Assembly: GCF_022763245.1 (NCBI RefSeq)
Contig: NZ_JALEGV010000011.1
Span: forward strand, 1 to 64,000
Direction of reading: 5' to 3'
Length of the DNA stretch: 64,000 nucleotides
From: Oricola sp.
Lineage (GTDB): Bacteria > Pseudomonadota > Alphaproteobacteria > Rhizobiales > Rhizobiaceae
Positions 1 through 8,210 of the stretch are shown here, in pieces. Made by a program: the position numbers and the translations under genes. The notes under the pieces were generated by a model, which saw only the letters and a program-made list of their open reading frames with translations, made no database searches and was not told where the DNA came from. Numbering within the stretch: position 1 is the stretch's first letter; every line of letters starts with the position of its first letter.

Positions 1-1399
1 CAATGGCGCCTAGAAATCCGCCACCAGAGCCGGCGGTGTTGACTTTGAACATGGCGTCGAGCACGTCGTTGAGGAGCGCGTCAACCAGTCGATCGATCGC
101 CTTCATCGCGGCCGAGCCGAACGATTTCCAGAACCCTTCACCGGCTTCCAGGCCTGACCTCATGTCCGACACAAAAGAGTCGACAGCATACCGGACACCG
201 TTCACGGCGCTGGAGGCCGCTTCCGCCGCCTGTCTGAGCCCCTTCCAGGCGTCTGTCTTCGTAACGGTGTCGCCGACCGTCTTCGATGCTTCCGCGAACC
301 TGGCGACGAAGCTGGCGCCCGCCGACGCCCCGGACTGACCGAATGCGTCGTCAATTCGCCGCTGGATTTGCCCTTGGCTGAAAACTTCGCCTGAGAAAAT
401 GCCATCAATCTGCTTGCGCAGATCCTCGGACATCTTGACGGACTGTTCCTGTCCGGCGAGCCATGCCGACCATGCGCCGCGGAAATCACCTGATTTGAGT
501 CGTCCGAAGGCCTCGGAGATGCCGGCGAATTCCGCGCTCAGGCGGTTCCCAATGATCGCCAGTTGCGCGATCTCATTCGAGACGAAGGCGAAGGCTCGGG
601 TGAGACCAGATGCGATCGCCTGAACCTTTTCGCCGTCGTTCGCGATCGCGAGGAAGGCCTCGGACGCCTTCTCGAGCGCCGGCAGCATCGCCGCGGTCAG
701 CTTGAGCGTGAAACCGTCGGTGATCTTGCCGAGACGCGTCAGATTGTCGTTGAACCGTTCGGCCGCCTGGCCGGTGTTGCGGTCCAGTGTTATGCCGAGC
801 GCATCGGCCTCGGCGAGCATCGCGGCAAGCCCGTCGCGTCCCGCGTTGAGCATCGGAATCAGGTCGGCGCCAGATCGACCGAAGATCGCCATCGCGGCCG
901 CCGTTTTGGCAGCGCCGTCCTGCATTTGGGAGAGTTTTCCGGCGATATCGGTCATGACATCGGAAGATGAGCGCAACGAACCGTCCGAGTTCTGGACGGT
1001 GACGTCGAGAGCTTCCAGCGCCCGTGTCGCGCTCGTGCTCGCGCCGGCCGAAACCTGAAGCATGGTATCGGAAAGCCGCCGCAATCCGGTACCCAAGGTA
1101 TCGATCGACACGCCGGAGAGGTCGGCGGCATGCTTCAAGCGACTCAGCTGGTCCACCGGCACGCCGAATTTTTGAGCCGATTTCGTCATCTCATCGGCGG
1201 TCGATATCGTCTTTCCGATTGCGACAGAGACACCCGCGAGCGCGGCGGATGCGGCGACGGCAATGCCGGCCATGCTGTTCGCGACGGTCTTGCCGAATCC
1301 GGCGAGGCGGTTCTCCGACTTCTTCAAGCCGGACGTGAATTGTGCGCTGTCCAGGCCGAGGCCTACGCGAAGACTTCCAATTACGGCTGACCCGGCCAT
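1..1399 (-). CDS. phage tail tape measure protein, partial (C-terminus beyond window)
   Basis: Reading the minus strand from the ATG at 1399 gives an open frame of at least 466 codons running off the left edge. The start reads MAGSAVIGSLRVGLGLDSAQ, followed by a region rich in Ala, Gly and Leu and then a helical stretch with many Ala, Lys and Glu. This N-terminus (a glycine-rich strand, then an FxSGL motif and helices) is typical of tail tape measure proteins of siphophages, which set tail length and help DNA ejection. The ATG shares its A with the TAA stop of the 70-residue gene upstream, so the two are translationally coupled. Part of the prophage late region. The family call is strong, the length unknown because the gene is cut. 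Confidence 0.82.
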   Translation of the reverse strand, partial: MAGSAVIGSLRVGLGLDSAQFTSGLKKSENRLAGFGKTVANSMAGIAVAASAALAGVSVAIGKTISTADEMTKSAQKFGVPVDQLSRLKHAADLSGVSIDTLGTGLRRLSDTMLQVSAGASTSATRALEALDVTVQNSDGSLRSSSDVMTDIAGKLSQMQDGAAKTAAAMAIFGRSGADLIPMLNAGRDGLAAMLAEADALGITLDRNTGQAAERFNDNLTRLGKITDGFTLKLTAAMLPALEKASEAFLAIANDGEKVQAIASGLTRAFAFVSNEIAQLAIIGNRLSAEFAGISEAFGRLKSGDFRGAWSAWLAGQEQSVKMSEDLRKQIDGIFSGEVFSQGQIQRRIDDAFGQSGASAGASFVARFAEASKTVGDTVTKTDAWKGLRQAAEAASSAVNGVRYAVDSFVSDMRSGLEAGEGFWKSFGSAAMKAIDRLVDALLNDVLDAMFKVNTAGSGGGFLGAI

Positions 1400-1611
1400 T
1401 ACAGGGCTCTCCCTTTCTTGAGGTGGCCGCGCTCCAGAGCGAGCGCTGTCAATTTCGCGACGAACCCGTCCGGGTCGCCCATCTCGTCGGCGATCATGAA
1501 CGCGGTCGAAAGCGCGGCGACCGCGATATCGCGGTCAGTGCAGCCGAGTTCGCGCGATAGGTTCAGCGCGTGGATCTGCACGATTTCTGCCGGCTTCAGA
1601 GGTTTGGCCAT
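1399..1611 (-). CDS. small phage protein (70 aa), unknown function
   Basis: A 70-residue ORF beginning MAKPLKPAEIVQIHALNLSR, directly upstream of and overlapping (TAATG) the tape measure gene. Position just before the tape measure gene is where phages usually encode tail assembly chaperones, so that is a possible role, inferred from position only. It is predicted to be helical, with no recognisable motif. It ends in a basic tail (HLKKGRAL). Confidence 0.6.
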   Translation of the reverse strand: MAKPLKPAEIVQIHALNLSRELGCTDRDIAVAALSTAFMIADEMGDPDGFVAKLTALALERGHLKKGRAL

Positions 1612-1707
1612 ATTGACAACCTCAGAACGTTAATCTGGTTTTTCGCTTTTTGTCGGTCACCCGCCGGTCCCAAATCGGTGGCCCTGGCATCTGAAGATGC
1701 CCCCCCC

Positions 1708-1914
1708 TCACAGACTGCCGGTGCTTTGCATCGACGAGTTCACACGATCGAGGTTTAAGCTTTTGGAGCGATCGCTCTTCATTTCCTCCACCTGCTTTTC
1801 CAGCGCCTCGATGCGTGAAGCGTAATGATCGAGGGACCGGTCGACGTAGCCCTTTAGGATGTCTCCGAAGGCGTCGAAGGCGGTCTGCAAATCCGTGATT
1901 TTGTCGTCTGCCAT
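1708..1914 (-). CDS. small coiled-coil phage protein (68 aa)
   Basis: A 68-residue ORF beginning MADDKITDLQTAFDAFGDIL. The middle (about residues 24-48) carries heptad-like spacing of Leu/Ile among charged residues (RIEALEKQVEEMKSD), consistent with a short coiled coil. No Shine-Dalgarno sequence is obvious. It lies between the capsid-side genes and the tail genes of the prophage, in the same direction. Function not recognised. Confidence 0.5.
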   Translation of the reverse strand: MADDKITDLQTAFDAFGDILKGYVDRSLDHYASRIEALEKQVEEMKSDRSKSLNLDRVNSSMQSTGSL

Positions 1915-1995
1915 CTTGATCCATTCTTTAGTCAGTCGAGAAACAGGCCGGCGCCATGTTGCCGGACGCGGCGGCGCCGACCTGCCACGCGCGCG

Positions 1996-2178
1996 TTACT
2001 TGCCCTTCGGGAGGGACGATCGCGGGACCGAAATGCTTTGCGTCGAGACCACGCCATCGGCATGCCGACGCAGTGGCACGTTGACGACAACGAAATCCCG
2101 GCGCCGCATTTCGCGCTCCTTCTGACGATCGTCGAGGCGTTTCAGGAGTGCGTCACCCTCTGCCATGACGTCACTCAT
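1996..2178 (-). CDS. small phage protein (60 aa) coupled to the capsid gene
   Basis: The ATG at 2178 overlaps the TGA of the capsid gene (ATGA), giving 60 residues starting MSDVMAEGDALLKRLDDRQK and ending in a basic tail. A longer reading of the same frame goes back to 2532, but it would run antiparallel in content to the capsid gene, has no ribosome site, and is therefore rejected. The N-terminal half is a charged helix. Function unknown; expression is likely coupled to the capsid. Confidence 0.5.
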   Translation of the reverse strand: MSDVMAEGDALLKRLDDRQKEREMRRRDFVVVNVPLRRHADGVVSTQSISVPRSSLPKGK

Positions 2179-3245
2179 TCGCCTTCTCCTTCCGCTTCGC
2201 CTTCTTCGCCGGACCATCCGACTGTCATCGTCGCCGCCGCATTGTCGGTGTATCGCTCTGCGCCGAAGAATGCCGTCGCGAGCAAAGCCGAGCTGTTCGT
2301 CTGATACATCGACACCATTTCGGTCGCGGTCGGCGCCGCGGAGGATCCGGTCGGCGTGGTTTCCATCTGGATCGACGTTTCGTCCGAAGCCGCAAGCGTG
2401 ATCAGTTCCGAGTCGCCCGCGATGCCGGTCGCGTCGATCAGCATGAGTGTCCCGGGATCGAGGGCTTCGGACACCACAACATCGATGCCCTTGATCTGGC
2501 CTCCGGTCGGGGTCAGGTCCGGGAAGAGCCATCCGCCATCGAGGATCATCATCGAGCCGGCGATCGCGACATCCTTTGCCATGCCGAAGATCAGGCGGGA
2601 CTCGACCGTCGGCGCGACGGCCTCGATCAGCGCCTTCACGTCAACAACTGCCGCCTCGGCGTCGGACCCTGCCGAGACAAGCGGCGTCAATCCGTCGATG
2701 ATGGTGGCGATGAATTTTGAATCCACGGCCGGCGCGATCGAGCGGCGCAGTTCGCGACTGATCATCTGCTCGCCTGCCGACCCTGCCATCCGCAGCAACG
2801 GCTTCGTCACGATGACCAAGGCGTTAGCGACTTGCCTATCGATACCCCCCTGGCCGACTTCCATGCGGCTCATAGGGATTGCTGCGCCTTCAGCAGCCAC
2901 AAAGGCTGTTGCCGTCGCCGTGATGATCGAGGCTTGCGTCATCAGCGGGACGCGCGCCATGCCGAGCGAGAAGGCGCTGTAAAACAGGGATGAGGTGCGC
3001 AGGAACGGCAGGAACGCGGTCGTGATATTCCGCGCGTCTTGCAAACCATCGACGTCGGGATCGCCGGACCAATGTGCCGGGACCGGAGCCTTGACCAAGT
3101 TTGACACGCGCGGCGGCGCATTGAGCATTTCCGCCGCGGCGATCGCATCACCTTGCCGACCGCCGCCGAGCATGAGCGACTTTGCGAGCAAAGCCATTTG
3201 GCCGGTTTCGGCATTCTGCGGGGATACGGCAAATACGCCCTTCAT
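2175..3245 (-). CDS. phage major capsid protein (HK97-like), possibly N-terminally shortened
   Basis: 356 residues from the ATG at 3245, chosen because a GGGAGA ribosome site lies six bases upstream; an in-frame ATG at 3278 has none. The C-terminal part (MVSMYQTNSSALLATAFFGA, then a strand ending TMTV) matches the end of HK97-fold major capsid proteins, where a WQTN/YQTN segment is followed by the last strand. A Gly/Glu-rich acidic tail closes the protein. The N-terminal delta or protease part seen in many relatives is absent, and no portal or terminase gene lies upstream, so this head module is incomplete. The protein forms the icosahedral shell in an intact phage. Confidence 0.68.
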   Translation of the reverse strand: MKGVFAVSPQNAETGQMALLAKSLMLGGGRQGDAIAAAEMLNAPPRVSNLVKAPVPAHWSGDPDVDGLQDARNITTAFLPFLRTSSLFYSAFSLGMARVPLMTQASIITATATAFVAAEGAAIPMSRMEVGQGGIDRQVANALVIVTKPLLRMAGSAGEQMISRELRRSIAPAVDSKFIATIIDGLTPLVSAGSDAEAAVVDVKALIEAVAPTVESRLIFGMAKDVAIAGSMMILDGGWLFPDLTPTGGQIKGIDVVVSEALDPGTLMLIDATGIAGDSELITLAASDETSIQMETTPTGSSAAPTATEMVSMYQTNSSALLATAFFGAERYTDNAAATMTVGWSGEEGEAEGEGE

Positions 3246-3302
3246 GTTCGGTCTCCCGGTTCTTGATTTGCGACTCATAGCAAATCGAAAATCCGGAACG
3301 CG

Positions 3303-3542
3303 TTACGGCGTAACGCTGTCATCGAACCTATGCAGGCTTTCCAGCAGCAGCAGGATCGCGTTTGCTACAGCCTCCGGGTTTTCCTCGTCCCAAGATTTCA
3401 GGAAACCGCCTGCGACCAGGTTCTCGACGGCGGACGGTGGAACGGCTAGCGGCGGCGTGACGATCGAGCCAGACTTACGCCGCTCACGACACCTGCGCAT
3501 GCGTGCCGCCGCTGTTCGGTTTGCTGGTTCTCGAGATTTCAT
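3303..3542 (-). CDS. small basic hypothetical protein (79 aa), phage-associated
   Basis: 79 residues, beginning MKSREPANRTAAARMRRCRE, with a GGGTGAG ribosome site. The N-terminus has a run of Arg and Lys (RMRRCRERRKSG), followed by a predicted strand and a helical segment (PEAVANAILLLLESL). This basic-head and helix layout is common among small alphaproteobacterial phage proteins that I cannot name; a DNA- or RNA-binding role is only a guess. Confidence 0.5.
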   Translation of the reverse strand: MKSREPANRTAAARMRRCRERRKSGSIVTPPLAVPPSAVENLVAGGFLKSWDEENPEAVANAILLLLESLHRFDDSVTP

Positions 3543-3643
3543 TTTCTCACCCGAAAAACCGAATTCTTACGGTTTTGCGATTTTTTGGGCCATCCGCCGG
3601 TCCCAGATCGGACTGGTTTTGAACCTCGTATGCCCGCCCCCTG

Positions 3644-3808
3644 TCATCCGCCCGCAATCCTTCGGAGCTCGTGCACGATCTCGGATTTCTCGACATGGAA
3701 GCGCTCGGGATCGCGTCTGTCCGGCACCAGTTGTTCGATCCGATCGGCCAAGTCTTGGAGCGCGCGCGCGTCGTCCGATCTTTTCGGGATGGCCGGCGAG
3801 ACAATCAT
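3644..3808 (-). CDS. small hypothetical protein (54 aa), phage-associated
   Basis: ATG at 3808, stop TGA at 3644. The product begins MIVSPAIPKRSDDARALQDL and contains DRIEQLVPDRRDPERFHVEK followed by SEIVHELRRIAGG. The charged helical pattern with the RDPERFHxEK block is a recurrent small protein of alphaproteobacterial phages and islands (from memory). A six-codon mini-ORF (MDTDDR) just upstream ends in an ATGA overlap with this start, so a leader or coupling is possible. It lies below a palindrome and a set of short repeats, see 3857-3964. Confidence 0.55.
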   Translation of the reverse strand: MIVSPAIPKRSDDARALQDLADRIEQLVPDRRDPERFHVEKSEIVHELRRIAGG

Positions 3809-3856
3809 CGATCGTCAGTGTCCATTAGGCCGCGCCCGCCAAGGGGCGGCGGCCAT

Positions 3857-3870
3857 ATACCTTTAGGTAT
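3857..3870. promoter_or_regulatory. 14-bp perfect inverted repeat, possible operator
   Basis: The sequence ATACCTTTAGGTAT has arms ATACCT and AGGTAT separated by TT. It lies between the RepA-like gene and the next small gene on the minus strand, where a promoter for the downstream phage genes would be expected. Such a palindrome fits a repressor operator; no binding protein can be assigned. Confidence 0.4.
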
Positions 3871-3890
3871 AGTGTGTGTCTCGCCCACCC

Positions 3891-3964
3891 TTGGAAGGCC
3901 GGAAACACTCGGTTGGAAGCAGTCGGAAAATGTCTTGGAAATCCGGTTGGAAATCCGGTTGGAA
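3891..3964. repeat. five direct repeats of TTGGAA, iteron-like
   Basis: TTGGAA occurs at 3891, 3913, 3935, 3947 and 3959, spaced 22, 22, 12 and 12 bases. The last three sit in near-identical 12-base units (TTGGAAATCCGG). Spacing of about two and one helical turns puts all copies on one face of the DNA. They directly follow the stop of a RepA-like ATPase gene. Iterons of this sort are used by replication initiators; here that is an inference from phasing and position. Confidence 0.45.
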
Positions 3965-3967
3965 GGC

Positions 3968-5269
3968 CTATTCATGGTCGGCATCACCAGCCCGGACAAT
4001 GTGATTTCGCGGCTTCGATGGTGGCCCGTGGCGATCAATTTCTATCTGGCCATGCTCGAACAGGGTTTCCATTGCTCGCTCAAATTGGCGCGCCTTGACG
4101 CCCTCGCATTGCCCATGGCGGGCAAACACCGTCGGCGCATATCGATTGCTCTTGTTCGGGGAGACGTGCAGCCCCTTTCGCGAATGCCAGTCGAGTAGAT
4201 GGAGGAACACGCGCTCCGCCTTGGTCGCCTGCGCAATCGGATCGCCATTGTCCTGCCGAGTTTCCTCCACCGCGACGAAGCGGCCATCCTCCCACCGCAA
4301 CCGCGTCTCGTCGCCAGCACGGGCATAGTTCGTTTTCTTGGTCTCCAGAATGCGAGCGTCGGCGTCCGCTTCCGATCCGTCATCCGACACGTCTCGTCGA
4401 AGGTAGAGCCGCGAGCGCACGGAATTGTTCCATGCCGTCGAGCCAGATGATCCTGTGCCGCTGTTCATGCCAGCCACAGACGGGTGCGAAAGCAAAACCA
4501 CGGCGCAATCATGCTTGAGGGCGAGCCCGCGCATCATGCCGATGAACTGGCGCGCCTGGACGCGAGAAACCTCGTTGCCGGCGAACACATCGGCCAAGTT
4601 GTCGAGGATAAGCAGGACAGGACTGTTCTCGCCCATTGCGGCCTCTAGCGCGCCCATGAGTGGCGTTCTCTGCAAGACCGCGGATCGCGGCACTTCGACC
4701 GCTAGCGCAGCTTCCTTGCCTGCTCGGAAGTCGAAGCCGAGCGCATTGAAGCTGGAGGGGTGGAGACCCTCGGCCGCGCAGATTTCCTTGAAGCGGATAT
4801 GCGTCTCGTCCTCGTCGTCTTCCGCCGAGAAATAGAGAACGCTGCCCTCTCGAACGCGCCTGCCAAGCCATATGCCGCCAGCCGCGACACCCATGCCGAG
4901 CTGCAGGGCGAGAAGCGATTTGCCGGTCCCGCCATCGCCTGAAATGATCGTGACGTTTCGCAGCGGGATCAGCCGTCGCTCGTCCAGAAACTGGCGTTGC
5001 GGCGTCTCTCGTGCGGCGAATTCCGATGCCGGAACAATCGAGAGATGCATGTCTCGAACATGCGGCGCGCGCTCGATTTCAGGCGCCGGCGTTCGACGTT
5101 TCTTCGCCTCTGCAGCCGCCTCGGCAGTCGGGTAAAGAAAGCTGGATAGAATTGACAGACTGGCACCGCCCTCAAAATTGACGAGATAGCCATTGCCAGC
5201 ACTACTGGCGCGGACAATCGTGCCCGCACCATGATCAGGATGGAAAACGACTTGCTCGCTCACAGGCAC
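3968..5269 (-). CDS. RepA-like / AAA_25 P-loop ATPase, phage replication protein
   Basis: 433 residues. Residues about 1-60 form a small beta-rich N-terminal region; then a RecA-like ATPase core follows with Walker A SGDGGTGKS and a Walker B-type LLILDNLADVF, then a serine-rich SSGSTAWNNSVRSRLYL segment characteristic of the RepA/KaiC-like hexameric helicases of plasmids and phages. A C-terminal winged-helix-like region follows (about residues 345-433). It presumably acts as replicative helicase of the phage. It overlaps the cysteine-rich gene upstream by ten bases, and iteron-like repeats lie just downstream. Confidence 0.78.
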   Translation of the reverse strand: MPVSEQVVFHPDHGAGTIVRASSAGNGYLVNFEGGASLSILSSFLYPTAEAAAEAKKRRTPAPEIERAPHVRDMHLSIVPASEFAARETPQRQFLDERRLIPLRNVTIISGDGGTGKSLLALQLGMGVAAGGIWLGRRVREGSVLYFSAEDDEDETHIRFKEICAAEGLHPSSFNALGFDFRAGKEAALAVEVPRSAVLQRTPLMGALEAAMGENSPVLLILDNLADVFAGNEVSRVQARQFIGMMRGLALKHDCAVVLLSHPSVAGMNSGTGSSGSTAWNNSVRSRLYLRRDVSDDGSEADADARILETKKTNYARAGDETRLRWEDGRFVAVEETRQDNGDPIAQATKAERVFLHLLDWHSRKGLHVSPNKSNRYAPTVFARHGQCEGVKARQFERAMETLFEHGQIEIDRHGPPSKPRNHIVRAGDADHE

Positions 5270-5580
5270 TCGCCGTTTTCAGAACGCCACTCGCCGCACC
5301 ATTCTCCATCTGATACGCGCGGCCATCTGTCCTGGCCCAAAAGATCGCCGGAAACTACGCGCGGAGACCTGCACCGGCAATCTCCATTGCCAGGCGAGTA
5401 GAGACCATTGCCAAGACACTCTTCGGTCTCCCATTGATGATAGAAGAAGCAGGTCCGGCAACAAACTTGCGGCCGCTTTGTCGAAGCGGTATCTTGCGAG
5501 CCATTCGCATGTGGGCCTTGGTGGGGTTCATGATTTTGACCCGGCGTTCCAGCGCCGGGTCGTTTCGTTCCGAAGGTCAA
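5260..5580 (-). CDS. cysteine-rich small protein, putative zinc-binding phage protein
   Basis: The frame gives a C-terminal half with CCRTCFFY, a CLGNGLYSPGNGDCRCRSP block and a WPRVSDGEWCGEW ending. This spacing of Cys and Trp is the signature of a common small phage protein of alphaproteobacteria with a probable zinc site. No ATG is found before the conserved part; a TTG at 5580 overlaps the TGA of the upstream gene (TTGA) and has a GGAGG-like site in front, so it is the likely start (106 aa). A longer reading with an ATG at 5655 would overlap the upstream gene fully. Start is uncertain. Confidence 0.6.
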   Translation of the reverse strand: MTFGTKRPGAGTPGQNHEPHQGPHANGSQDTASTKRPQVCCRTCFFYHQWETEECLGNGLYSPGNGDCRCRSPRVVSGDLLGQDRWPRVSDGEWCGEWRSENGECL

Positions 5581-5879
5581 TCCTCTGCCTCCATGAGGGT
5601 TTCCAGCGCTTTTGTCAGCTTGTTCGCCGTCGACCACGCCTCGTTTGCCAGCCAAATAGTCGCGTCAATGCTGGCCTCGGTGAACACGAGCGTCACGACA
5701 TCACCGTCCCGGCGGGTCGCCCGCTTCGGGGTGAGTGCATGCTCCAGATCGTTGGAAAGGTAGTGGAGCCGATGCAGCAGACCCTGCGCCTGAGACCAGC
5801 AGTCGGTTATGTCCGGAGTCTTGGTGCCACCGGCGCTTGCGCTCTGCGGCAGTTTTGCGATATTCGTGTGCGCGTTCAT
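5577..5879 (-). CDS. hypothetical phage protein (100 aa)
   Basis: Start ATG at 5879 chosen because a strong GGAGGAAAGA site precedes it; an upstream in-frame ATG at 5960 lacks one. Begins MNAHTNIAKLPQSASAGGTK. The body is helical (residues 30-100) with no named domain: a cytosolic protein in the replication gene block of the prophage, upstream of the cysteine-rich gene. Function unknown. Confidence 0.6.
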   Translation of the reverse strand: MNAHTNIAKLPQSASAGGTKTPDITDCWSQAQGLLHRLHYLSNDLEHALTPKRATRRDGDVVTLVFTEASIDATIWLANEAWSTANKLTKALETLMEAED

Positions 5880-5956
5880 TCTTTCCTCCAACGGGTTGTT
5901 TGAACCATGGCCCGAGCCGGTTGCAGCCGGTGTCGGGCCTTTTCTTCGAGTTGCCG

Positions 5957-6268
5957 TCATGACCGATCTCCAAGGCGAGTGCGCCAGTGGTCGAGATCGG
6001 CGAGAACGGCCAACGCGCCATCGCAGTATCTGCCACCGCGAAGATCGGCCGCGGCATCCTCAAGGATCTCGCGCGTGCCGCCCGGCATCTGCCGGTCATC
6101 GTCGCGCAGGGCATCACAGATGCGCTCAAGAAGCGCTTGACGTTCCGTCGCGTCCGCCCCGGCGATTTCATCCTCGCCTGGCCATCCGACCAGCGCCCGG
6201 AATGCATCTTCGAGGTCGGACACGATGCCGCGCTCGATGGCGGCCCTGATGTCGGAGAGATCCATCAT
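5957..6268 (-). CDS. hypothetical phage protein (103 aa)
   Basis: The ATG at 6268 overlaps the TGA of the HTH gene upstream (ATGA); a second ATG follows immediately. Product begins MMDLSDIRAAIERGIVSDLE and is acidic and helical, rich in Asp, Glu and Arg. No motif recognised. Translational coupling to the HTH gene suggests a shared early transcript. Confidence 0.6.
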   Translation of the reverse strand: MMDLSDIRAAIERGIVSDLEDAFRALVGWPGEDEIAGADATERQALLERICDALRDDDRQMPGGTREILEDAAADLRGGRYCDGALAVLADLDHWRTRLGDRS

Positions 6269-6450
6269 GCGGCCTCTCCAATCAGTGCTTCGAGAAGCTT
6301 CTTGCGTGAAGCAACCCAGCGGTCGCCGACCTTCTTCGCGGGAAGCTGGCCGGATGTCAGAAGGTGGAAGGTCTGCCTGTCGGTGCGCCCGATCACCTTC
6401 GCGATCTCGCTGGCGCCCCAAACGATGTCATCTGCATTGGTTTCCGTCAT
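6265..6450 (-). CDS. excisionase-like / MerR-type helix-turn-helix protein
   Basis: 61 residues starting MTETNADDIVWGASEIAKVI, with AGGAGAT four bases before the ATG. The pattern WGASEIAKVIGRTDRQTFHLLTSGQLPAKKVGDRWVA is a winged HTH of the MerR/excisionase class: helix, recognition helix, then a wing ending in RW. Such proteins act in excision or as early regulators of phages. It is the first gene of the leftward operon and faces the Arc-type repressor gene across about 105 bp, a typical regulatory switch layout. Confidence 0.75.
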   Translation of the reverse strand: MTETNADDIVWGASEIAKVIGRTDRQTFHLLTSGQLPAKKVGDRWVASRKKLLEALIGEAA

Positions 6451-6555
6451 TTCGATCTCCTTATAGCGGCGATAACTACAATCTGTAGCCATCTGTTAAG
6501 GATAACAACAGAATGTAGCTATGGCGTCAATGGCAAATAGCTGCAATATGAAGCC
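6451..6555. promoter_or_regulatory. divergent regulatory region between HTH gene and Arc-type gene
   Basis: The 105 bp separates two divergent genes and is rich in A and T compared with neighbours. It contains repeated element CTACAAT/TGTAGC-like runs (ACTACAATCTGTAGCCATCTG and GAATGTAGC), with TGTAGC at two places. This looks like an operator region for the phage regulators; the precise sites are not resolved. Confidence 0.4.
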
Positions 6556-7002
6556 ATGAGTACAGATGACCGAGAATTGCTGGCAAATATCACACCGTTC
6601 GGGCTGCGCATGCAGCCGGGGCTGAAGGAACAGGTCGCCGAATCGGCACGCAGGAACAATCGATCGATGAACGCGGAGATCGTCGCTCGATTGCAGAACA
6701 GCGGGCTGGATCGGTCTGACGACGGATCGTTCCGGATATGGCTTCCACCGGAACTGTTGGCGCGCGTGCTCGATGAGGCGAGCCGGCGGGAGACTGACCC
6801 GAACGACATCTTTCACGAGGTAATCGAGAAGGCGTTCCCGCCACCGCCTACACTGGAAGGCGAGTTGATCGCGATGGCGGATAAGCTCGCCTTCGAAAAT
6901 CGGGAAAAGACCGAACGCGAAAAGCTCTTCATCACGTTCGTTGATGAATACGTGAGAGACGCCGCCAAGGGGGAGCCTACGCTCCCATGGAGGAAGAAAT
7001 GA
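6556..7002 (+). CDS. Arc-type ribbon-helix-helix DNA-binding protein
   Basis: 148 residues. Residues about 8-48 carry the RHH pattern: a beta strand (TPFGLRMQPGLKEQVAESAR) followed by NNRSMNAEIVARLQNS, with RSMNAEI matching the Arc/MetJ family. A second strand-helix stretch follows (FRIWLPPELLARVLDEASRR). It likely represses phage promoters. The end overlaps the integrase start (ATGA), so the two genes form one rightward unit. Confidence 0.78.
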   Translation: MSTDDRELLANITPFGLRMQPGLKEQVAESARRNNRSMNAEIVARLQNSGLDRSDDGSFRIWLPPELLARVLDEASRRETDPNDIFHEVIEKAFPPPPTLEGELIAMADKLAFENREKTEREKLFITFVDEYVRDAAKGEPTLPWRKK

Positions 7003-8210
7003 GCGTCCGGAAGCGAACATGGACCACCGGCAAGGGCGACGAGCGCACGGCCTGGGTGGTCGATTACGTCGATACCAAAGGCCGGCGGCGACTCAAGACC
7101 TTCAAGCTGAAGAAGCTTGCAGACGAGTTCGCCGCAACGGCCAACGTCGAGGTCCGCGAGGGTGTCCATGTAGCGGATCGGGAAACCGTGACGGTCAAGG
7201 AGGCGGGCGACCTGTGGATGAAAAGCTGCGGCGCGGCCGGCCTCGAGCGGGCCACCCTCGACCAGTACAGGCAGCACCTCGACCTGCATATCGCCCCCAT
7301 GATCGGCGACGTGAAGCTCAGCAAGGTCACCGTGCCGGCGGTTCGCGGGTTTCAGGAAGAGTTGCGGGAGAACGGCCGCTCGGCGGCGATGATCAAGCGC
7401 GTGACGGTGAGCCTCGGCAGCATCCTGTCAGACGCTCAGGAGCGCGGCCTCGTGGTCCGCAATGCCGTCCAGGAGATGAGCAAGCGCCGCGGTAGCGGAA
7501 ACGCCGCAGAGAAGCGCCAGAAAGCCCGTCTGCGCTACGGGGTGGACATTCCGACCATGGGAGAGGTCCGCGCCATTCTGGAGGCAGCACAGGGCCGATA
7601 TCGCCCGTTTATCGTCACTGCCGTCTTCACCGGAATGCGCGCCTCGGAATTGCGAGGCCTCTCATGGCCCGATGTGGATCTCGCCAAGGGCCTGATCCAT
7701 GTCCGGCAGCGCGCCGATAAATACCACACGGTGGGGATGCCGAAATCGGACGCCGGGCAGCGTACGATCCCGCTGACGCCGATGGTGATCAACACCCTCC
7801 GGGAATGGCGCCTCGCCTGCCCGAAGGGCGAATTGAACCTGGTCTTCCCGAACGGCGAGGGTCACATCGAATGGCATCAGAACATCATCAAGCGAGGCCT
7901 GCACCCGACGATGATCAGGGCTGGCGTCACCGTGCCGGGCAGCCAGCAGGATGAGGCCGGTAACCCCCTGCCCGCTCCGAAATACACCGGCCTCCACGCC
8001 CTGCGGCACTGGTACGCGTCTTGGTGCATCAACAGCAAGACCGATGGAGGGCTCGAGCTATCCCCTAAGGCGGTTCAGGCGCGCATGGGTCACTCGTCGA
8101 TTCAGGTGACCTTCGACACCTACGGCCACCTGTTTCCGGCCACCGACGAAGCACAGGCTTTGGCCGATGCCGAGAGCCGTTTGATGACGGTCAGGCCAGT
8201 AGCGGGGTAG
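6999..8210 (+). CDS. tyrosine-type site-specific integrase
   Basis: 403 residues from the ATG at 6999, preceded by GGAGGAAGAA; an ATG at 6987 is in frame but poorer. Domains in order: Arm-type N-terminal DNA-binding region (about 1-60), core-binding SAM-like region (about 65-150), catalytic region. Catalytic residues seen: Arg in TGMRASELRGL, His and Arg in LHALRHWYASW, His in MGHSSIQVT and the Tyr nucleophile in FDTYGHLF. It integrates and excises the prophage at the tRNA-Gln 3' end located 0.6 kb downstream. It overlaps the convergent RusA-like gene by 20 bases. Confidence 0.93.
   Translation: MSVRKRTWTTGKGDERTAWVVDYVDTKGRRRLKTFKLKKLADEFAATANVEVREGVHVADRETVTVKEAGDLWMKSCGAAGLERATLDQYRQHLDLHIAPMIGDVKLSKVTVPAVRGFQEELRENGRSAAMIKRVTVSLGSILSDAQERGLVVRNAVQEMSKRRGSGNAAEKRQKARLRYGVDIPTMGEVRAILEAAQGRYRPFIVTAVFTGMRASELRGLSWPDVDLAKGLIHVRQRADKYHTVGMPKSDAGQRTIPLTPMVINTLREWRLACPKGELNLVFPNGEGHIEWHQNIIKRGLHPTMIRAGVTVPGSQQDEAGNPLPAPKYTGLHALRHWYASWCINSKTDGGLELSPKAVQARMGHSSIQVTFDTYGHLFPATDEAQALADAESRLMTVRPVAG

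Noticed and set aside
1996-2532. Longer version (178 codons) of the 60-residue phage gene
   Set aside because: It would overlap the capsid gene almost entirely; only the ATGA-coupled 60-residue part is credible.
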